Assembly: GCF_016798245.1 (NCBI RefSeq)
Contig: NZ_JAEUZA010000007.1
Location: forward strand, 1-64,000
DNA from: Alkalicoccobacillus gibsonii
GTDB lineage: Bacteria; Bacillota; Bacilli; Bacillales; Bacillaceae_D
Direction of reading: 5' to 3'
Length of the DNA: 64,000 nucleotides
Position numbers and translations under genes: made by a program. This document shows positions 57,268-64,000 of the stretch, piece after piece (positions within the stretch are counted from its first letter, which is position 1; every line of letters starts with the position of its first letter). The notes beneath the pieces were generated by a model that worked only from the letters and a program-made list of their open reading frames with translations, was not told the origin of the DNA and did no database searches.

Positions 57268-58500
57268 TTGATCATTGCTATCATTTTGTTATTTGTCGCT
57301 TCGAGCTTCTTTTCCGGAAGTGAGACCGCTTTAACGGCGACAAATAAAATTAAACTTCAAACCAAAGCTGCAAATGGTGATAAGAAGTCAGAACGACTTC
57401 TAAAGCTTGTAACAAATGCAGAAGAATTTATACCAGGTATTCTTGTCGCTAATAACGTACCAAACATCATCCTTCCATCTTTAGTGACCATTGTAGCACT
57501 TGATTACGGCTTAAATGTCGGAATTGCCACCGGTGTTTTAACCGTTCTAATTATTATTTTTGCAGAGGTTCTACCTAAGTCAGTTGCCGCTGCCTTCCCC
57601 GAACGTATTGCCTATATGGTCTATCCACTCACCAAGCTCTTACTATTGATCCTCAAACCAGTGACGTTCCTTTTAAATGCATTCACACGACTAGTTATCA
57701 AGCTACTTGGTAAAAACGCAAGTGGGCATGCATCGTTTTCAAAGGAAGAAATGCGTGCCATGTTTGATATAGGACAGCTTGAAGGAACCTTTGAAAATGA
57801 GGAAGTGAATCGGCTTAAAAGCATGATGGACTTCCAACAATTAAATGTAGCTGATGTGTTAAAGACACCGAGAATTGATGTACAGGGTATTCCCGCAGAC
57901 ATGACCTTTGAGGAGGCCCAAAAAATTGTCTCCGATAATCCCTATTCAAGATATCCGGTCTATGAAACGGACATCGACCATATTATTGGTGTTTTCCATT
58001 CGAAGTTTATTCTCACCTGGCTCCGTGATCCCCAAAAACAGGCACGTGACATTGCTGATTTAGATCCAATGTTTGTCCATGAATTCCAGCCGGTTAATTC
58101 TGTCTTTCAACGTATGATCCAAGAAAAGAAACACATTGCCATTGTACTTGATGAATACGGCGGTACTGAAGGAATTGTGACACACGAGGATCTAATTGAA
58201 GCCATTATTGGACAAGACATTGAAGACGAGACAGATGTCGATGATGTACTGGTTGAGAAGCAGACAGATACAGAAATCGTTTGCGATGGGAAAATCGCAC
58301 TCCGCCGTTTAAATATTGTCTTCCACACTCAGATTCCTGAAGATGAAGATAACTTAGCAGGTTTTCTTCTCGACCAATTTGGCTACCTACCTACGATCGG
58401 AGAAACGATGAGTTTTCAAAACCTAGTGTTTGAAATTCTAGAAGTAGATACAAGAAAAGTAAGCCGTGTTCGTATTGAAAAAGTGGAGATGACTGAATAG
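57268..58500 (+). CDS. CNNM/CorC-family membrane protein with CBS pair
   Basis: A 410-residue member of the UPF0053 / CorC-type group, linked with magnesium or cobalt efflux. It has an N-terminal CNNM domain with about four membrane segments (SSFFSGSETALTATNKIKL near the start), a tandem CBS domain (about 190-310) and a C-terminal transporter-associated domain with GFLLDQFGYLPTIGE. TTG at 57268 is the start, with GGAGG eight bases upstream; the ATG at 57238 lacks a site. Confidence 0.86.
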   Translation: MIIAIILLFVASSFFSGSETALTATNKIKLQTKAANGDKKSERLLKLVTNAEEFIPGILVANNVPNIILPSLVTIVALDYGLNVGIATGVLTVLIIIFAEVLPKSVAAAFPERIAYMVYPLTKLLLLILKPVTFLLNAFTRLVIKLLGKNASGHASFSKEEMRAMFDIGQLEGTFENEEVNRLKSMMDFQQLNVADVLKTPRIDVQGIPADMTFEEAQKIVSDNPYSRYPVYETDIDHIIGVFHSKFILTWLRDPQKQARDIADLDPMFVHEFQPVNSVFQRMIQEKKHIAIVLDEYGGTEGIVTHEDLIEAIIGQDIEDETDVDDVLVEKQTDTEIVCDGKIALRRLNIVFHTQIPEDEDNLAGFLLDQFGYLPTIGETMSFQNLVFEILEVDTRKVSRVRIEKVEMTE

Positions 58501-58536
58501 AAAAATGCCTGAAACATAACTAAAAATAAACGCAAA

Positions 58537-58580
58537 AATGGCGAATGATTCAACGAGCGAATCATTCGCCATTCGAGTTT
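58537..58580. terminator. bidirectional terminator after the CNNM gene
   Basis: AATGGCGAATGATTC (58537-58551) pairs perfectly over 15 bp with GAATCATTCGCCATT (58559-58573), and A- and T-runs flank it. Confidence 0.9.
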
Positions 58581-58589
58581 TTGTAAAAA

Positions 58590-58735
58590 TGAGCGAAAGG
58601 AGAACCCGACACTCCTGCGTAACAGAACGCGGTGAATACACTGTAGCGGCGCTTTTCCCGCGAAAGGGGCTGAGGCCGTCCCCGCTGGTGGGAGGGATTC
58701 TCCTGTAGCGGATTTGTTGCTATGTTCGTGTTTTC
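58590..58735. repeat. G+C-rich structured element downstream of metS
   Basis: AGGAGAA (58598-58604) pairs with TTCTCCT (58698-58704), with inner G/C-rich pairs, and the 9-mer CTGTAGCGG occurs twice (58641-58649 and 58703-58711). It is clearly richer in G+C than its flanks and carries no supported gene. It lies between the converging CNNM and metS genes. It may be a dispersed intergenic repeat; nothing in this window matches it. Confidence 0.5.
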
Positions 58736-58737
58736 GT

Positions 58738-58766
58738 GGGTGATTTATATTATGTCTCACCCACTT
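58738..58766 (-). terminator. possible terminator after metS
   Basis: GTGGGTGA pairs perfectly with TCACCCAC around a loop of 13 bases, directly after the metS stop. The T-run on the minus strand is poor. Confidence 0.45.
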
Positions 58767-58774
58767 TTCGTTAC

Positions 58775-60766
<1,992 letters not shown>

Positions 60767-60784
60767 TCAAATTCATTTTTCCAT

Positions 60785-61075
60785 ACAAAAAAGCCCTCGT
60801 CCCAAAGTCGGGACGAGAGCTGTGCTCACGTGGTACCACCCAAGTTCCCCCTCGCTTCACAGCAGAAGGGCTCGTAAAGTCATCATGACTTTTCTGTTAA
60901 CGCCAGCTACGCTATCCCCTTATGGAACCTCCACTCGAAGACAGAATCCTCCAGGACCATACTTCCACATCCATCCTCAGCTGGTTTTCAGCTACCCCAG
61001 CTCTCTGTGTGAATCTGTAATGTGTACTTATCCGTTCATTGGAATCAATATAAACATAATCAGTATATCCTAGAA
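60785..61075 (-). promoter_or_regulatory. T-box riboswitch (methionine) upstream of metS
   Basis: On the minus strand the leader runs from the promoter to just before the start. Stem I contains AGAGAGCTGG, the terminal-loop arm and a specifier region where ATG (58-60 of 60958-60960) lies before GTCC, i.e. a Met codon. The conserved T-box GGGTGGTACCACG is at about 60829-60841, followed by a terminator stem (GTCCCGAC / GTCGGGAC) with TTTTTT. Uncharged tRNA-Met would pair with the T-box and allow metS transcription. Confidence 0.9.
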
Positions 61076-61103
61076 TATACAGAAACATCCCTAGCCGTGT
61101 CAA
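61074..61103 (-). promoter_or_regulatory. metS promoter, overlapping the herA-like stop
   Basis: On the minus strand TTGACA (61098-61103), 18 bp, TATATT (61074-61079). The -35 includes the TGA stop of the upstream ATPase gene. Transcription would start just before T-box stem I. Confidence 0.75.
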
Positions 61104-62932
61104 GCACGGTCGTAAAGCGTGGCGAACGGTGTTTTCTGCTTCACTAAGAGTTCTTCACGACATAATCGCTCAAGCTCCTGTTTCCAGGTAGATACGTCCC
61201 AGCTTTTGCCGGAATCACGATTTAATGCTGTAAGATCCTTTACTAAATTCATCTCTGATAGCGGCAGATGCGGATAAAGTGCCTCAAGAACAGCTTCATT
61301 TCCTTGTGCGTTCATCTGCTCTAGCTCATCAAATGGATTTTGCGTATGCGGACTTGTTGAATGAGCCATCCGAATTCGCACAGCCATCGTGCGCCCAATA
61401 ATGGCCGAAGACACAAACACATCGCCCGACTTTAAGTAAGGCAAACGTTTTCCCTCTTCACTCGTTAAATCCGTCTCCTCTTTAATCGTCTGAATATCCG
61501 TTCCCCGTACCGTACGAAAGACAAACTTTGAATTAAGCTGTGCTGTGATTGTTTCATCAAGTAACGTAGGTCGCTGCGTTGCAAAAATTAAAAAGACCCC
61601 ATACTTACGTCCCTCTTGCGCAATCTCCTTAAGCACAGACTTTGCTGGTGCATCATAGCCCTTCGGAGCAAAGTTGTGCGCTTCATCCGTCACAACAACA
61701 AATGGCGGGAAAAAAGTGCCCTGTTGCTGTTGCAGCTTCGCATCACGATACGCTCGTCTTTGCCCGTATAACGAGCCGATTACATAACTTGAGAACACTT
61801 GCAGCAGCCAGACTGCACCTTGGATGACAACTAACTTACCTTGATGGATGCTGGTCTCAATCGCTCGGATGTTTTGTTGGAACAATCCTGCCTGGTGAAG
61901 ACGATTTGCACGCCACTGAATTCCTTTTACAGAGGAAAGTGGAAGGCTGCCATACTGATCGAGTAGCGACTTAAACGTAGAAAAACGGCTAATCTCATCT
62001 CGTGTCATCCCTCCGTCATGCAGCATGGCTTCTACCTTTTGTTTTCCCATCTCAAGTGCTTCTGCAAGATTAGCGACCCGATCACTGAACGACTGATAGC
62101 TGTCTCTTCGTTTATGGACGCTTTGAATGACGTTAATCATTGATTCTGTCAGGTTTCCTGATGCCTGCAGCAATCTTTCAACATCTCGTGTAGAAAGAGC
62201 GGAGAAATCAACTCCCACATCTCGTCCAATTTGAACAACATCATATTGGTCAGCATATCCTGGGGCATCCTCCACCCCTTGTGATTTAGCCGAAAAATTC
62301 ATTTCAAAATGCGGATCGAATACAAGAGTTGGGATATTCAGCTTCATCAATTCTTCTAGCATCACCCGCAGTCCAAACGACTTTCCTGATCCCGAACCTC
62401 CAAATACGCCAATATGCGGATATTGCTGCATCGCGCGAATATCAAAGATAAATGGAACTCCATTTTGTTTACGAAGAATTCCTTGCTCCTGCATATGTAA
62501 CAATCCATCTAAGTCTTCCGGTAGAGAAGGCGCAATAAAATCGGTTGATTTGATTTCTCCAAGTACCATCCCCTCGCGTGGTGTGGTCGTTACAAGAAGA
62601 TCCTTTATCTCTTCAAAGGCAGGATGACGGACGGTTGCACCCGTTTGAATTGGCTGAACGGCTTCTTCAAATAGTCGTACCTTCGCAATATGAATATCAT
62701 CCGCTCCGATATCATACCCAATCTGCTCGAGTGTCTGAAGAACGGATTGATCGGCTAACCCTTTATCGAATCCCATAGGAATATAACGATTGTACGAGAA
62801 TGTCTCAACAACTTCCCCTTTTGGGTCATAAAGATCCTGATCACAAAGAACAACGAGCTCATTCATTCTAAATTTATGTTCCTTTGAGGCAACATACACT
62901 TCATGCTGTGTTGTAACTCCAACGATCTGCAA
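61100..62932 (-). CDS. HerA/DUF87-family ATPase
   Basis: A 610-residue HerA-type hexameric translocase ATPase. A beta-rich N-terminal HAS-like region (1-150) precedes the RecA-like core: Walker A GGSGSGKS (178-185), Walker B VVVTDEAH (412-419) and an ATQRP sensor (451-455). A TTG start follows AAAGGAGG by eight bases. Its gene is 17 bp from the NurA-like gene. HerA with NurA forms a DNA end-resection machine in archaea; a repair role here is inferred. Confidence 0.87.
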   Translation of the reverse strand: MQIVGVTTQHEVYVASKEHKFRMNELVVLCDQDLYDPKGEVVETFSYNRYIPMGFDKGLADQSVLQTLEQIGYDIGADDIHIAKVRLFEEAVQPIQTGATVRHPAFEEIKDLLVTTTPREGMVLGEIKSTDFIAPSLPEDLDGLLHMQEQGILRKQNGVPFIFDIRAMQQYPHIGVFGGSGSGKSFGLRVMLEELMKLNIPTLVFDPHFEMNFSAKSQGVEDAPGYADQYDVVQIGRDVGVDFSALSTRDVERLLQASGNLTESMINVIQSVHKRRDSYQSFSDRVANLAEALEMGKQKVEAMLHDGGMTRDEISRFSTFKSLLDQYGSLPLSSVKGIQWRANRLHQAGLFQQNIRAIETSIHQGKLVVIQGAVWLLQVFSSYVIGSLYGQRRAYRDAKLQQQQGTFFPPFVVVTDEAHNFAPKGYDAPAKSVLKEIAQEGRKYGVFLIFATQRPTLLDETITAQLNSKFVFRTVRGTDIQTIKEETDLTSEEGKRLPYLKSGDVFVSSAIIGRTMAVRIRMAHSTSPHTQNPFDELEQMNAQGNEAVLEALYPHLPLSEMNLVKDLTALNRDSGKSWDVSTWKQELERLCREELLVKQKTPFATLYDRA

Positions 62933-62949
62933 ATGAGTTTCCTCCTTTA

Positions 62950-63915
62950 TTAATATGGACGATCACTTCGTTTTTTTGTAAAAAAACGGTGTCTAGTTTC
63001 TGCATCAAGATATTGGTCTAATAATCCATCTACCAGCTTGTCCGTTATTCTTATCTCCCTGTCAACATAATCAAGCCAAAGTGGAATGCCGCGACCTTCC
63101 TTAGGTGTTAACGTATATAAAAGATCCGATATGATTTCTCTATGATGCGCTTGCTCCTCTAGCATATCAAATCCCGTGATCTGAGGCGCGGACCCAAACC
63201 TAGTCCAAACAGATTGCAAACCGGCCTTATGTTGGATTTCTTCTATATAAATGCTTTCACCTTTTTTTAACGCACCAAATAAAAGATCACGATCATAACA
63301 ATAAGGTCGATTTGCAAAACTTGAAAAGGATTCAAGCCTAACTAAGTTCTCAGTCGTAATCTCTTCTGACACACCAACCAGCAGTACATTCTTTTCAATA
63401 GCCATCTGGCGTAGCTTCTCCCATTCCTGCTCTGCATCAATTCGGTAGTGATAAAGAGCTCCGTCCATTAAGAGAAAAGCAAGCTCTCTTTCTTCTATTA
63501 GTTGCATCGCTGCCTCAAGCTCCAGCTTAGCCAAAAGATGCGAGCGCCACTTTTGAGGTTGGATTACCTCTTCTCCATCCGTCTCATCTAGTAAAGGCAC
63601 GTACACATCCGACTTTCTTACCTCAAAACCTGTCGTCGTTTTTGCCAGGGACTGAAATAAGTAAATAACATGCGGTGGTTCACCTTTTGTTTGATTAACG
63701 GAACCATCTACACCAGCAATTTCTTTATTTTTAAGAAGTTCTGCGAGATTTTCTGTAGATAGTGTCTGCATTTGTCGAAAAACAGTCAGACTATCGGTAA
63801 GCATTTGTCGAATATTGTCGTTACTAGTATTCGTTTTTTCATAGCTTGCACGGAGTTTTTCTCCGACACTTTTTAATTTCTCCACCAAATCGTGTTCGAT
63901 GTCCACTAGAAACAC
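62950..63915 (-). CDS. NurA-domain nuclease
   Basis: A 321-residue protein with the NurA nuclease fold. A first acidic site is in IAGVDGSVNQ (Asp70) and a second in LLMDGALYHYR (Asp151), the two metal-binding aspartates of the RNase H-like core. It would act with the HerA-like ATPase encoded 17 bp downstream. The GTG at 63915 opens the frame; GTG at 63906 lies ten bases after AAAGGA and may be the true start. Confidence 0.84.
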   Translation of the reverse strand: MFLVDIEHDLVEKLKSVGEKLRASYEKTNTSNDNIRQMLTDSLTVFRQMQTLSTENLAELLKNKEIAGVDGSVNQTKGEPPHVIYLFQSLAKTTTGFEVRKSDVYVPLLDETDGEEVIQPQKWRSHLLAKLELEAAMQLIEERELAFLLMDGALYHYRIDAEQEWEKLRQMAIEKNVLLVGVSEEITTENLVRLESFSSFANRPYCYDRDLLFGALKKGESIYIEEIQHKAGLQSVWTRFGSAPQITGFDMLEEQAHHREIISDLLYTLTPKEGRGIPLWLDYVDREIRITDKLVDGLLDQYLDAETRHRFFTKKRSDRPY

Positions 63916-64000
63916 ATCCTTTTTACTAGTTACCTATACACTGGACTAAAATGGTTCAATCCTATTATATCAGGGTATAGAAGATTAATTCGATAAACAG
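63916..64000 (-). promoter_or_regulatory. upstream region of the nurA-herA pair
   Basis: On the minus strand a TATAAT -10 is present (about 63963-63968) without a clear -35, so the promoter assignment is weak. No gene is seen in these last bases of the window. Confidence 0.3.

Noticed and set aside
61100-63915. HerA-NurA as an anti-phage system
   Set aside because: No partner module (Sir2, DUF4297, restriction or toxin gene) is visible and the pair sits in core genome; a repair role is simpler.

Overview
The window is a low-to-mid G+C Firmicute chromosome segment from the family Bacillaceae. It reproduces, in reverse orientation, the origin-proximal gene order known from Bacillus subtilis (metS, tatD, yabE, rnmV, rsmA, yabG, veg, sspF, ispE, purR, ridA, spoVG, glmU, prs, ctc, pth, fin, mfd, spoVT, yabM, yabN, yabO, yabP, yabQ, divIC, yabR, tRNA-Met, spoIIE, yabS, yabT, tilS, hprT, ftsH, coaX, hslO, cysK, pabB, pabA, pabC, folP, folB, folK, yazB, lysS). 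Almost all of this backbone is on the minus strand. Many sporulation genes (spoIIE, fin, spoVT, spoVG, sspF, yabG, yabP, yabQ) show an endospore former. An ectoine-type ABC importer hints at a halotolerant or alkaliphilic lineage; the species cannot be fixed from the sequence alone.

Layout, left to right: 1-300 is the leader of an rRNA operon reading out of the window, with two tandem promoters. 307-13595 holds lysS, the folate/PABA cluster, cysK, hslO, coaX, ftsH, hprT and tilS. 13704-20292 holds the sporulation/division block yabT-yabS-spoIIE, tRNA-Met, yabR, divIC, yabQ and yabP. 20408-32779 is a 12.4-kb accessory block placed between yabP and yabO: hydrolase, L,D-transpeptidase, ehuBCDA, DedA-like membrane protein, a DUF1540 mini-protein, Fur-box-preceded flavin reductase, small ORFs, M3 peptidase, an Lrp/YitT divergent pair, a histidine phosphatase, a NUDIX and a HAD hydrolase. 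32776-54867 is conserved backbone again, interrupted by a plus-strand MurG paralogue at 36285-37352. 55039-58500 is a second plus-strand insertion (flavin dehydrogenase, aldo/keto reductase, CNNM/CBS protein) between tatD and metS. 58775-63915 is metS with a T-box leader, preceded by a HerA-like ATPase and a NurA-domain nuclease.

The backbone couples growth functions (folate, PRPP, UDP-GlcNAc, purine control, translation, DNA repair) with sporulation. Promoter sequences can be read directly for several genes: a Spo0A-type spoIIE promoter with a 21-bp spacer, a sigma-H spoVG promoter, sigma-G-like spoVT, sigma-B-like ctc, tandem vegetative veg promoters, a CymR-like site at cysK, a Fur-like box at the reductase and a Met T-box at metS. 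The least explained items are a nested inverted-repeat element of about 150 nt downstream of tatD, a second G+C-rich structured element downstream of metS, a 30-codon ORF between sspF and ispE, and the hairpin leader before the DUF1540 mini-protein. I found no strong case for a new multi-gene system.
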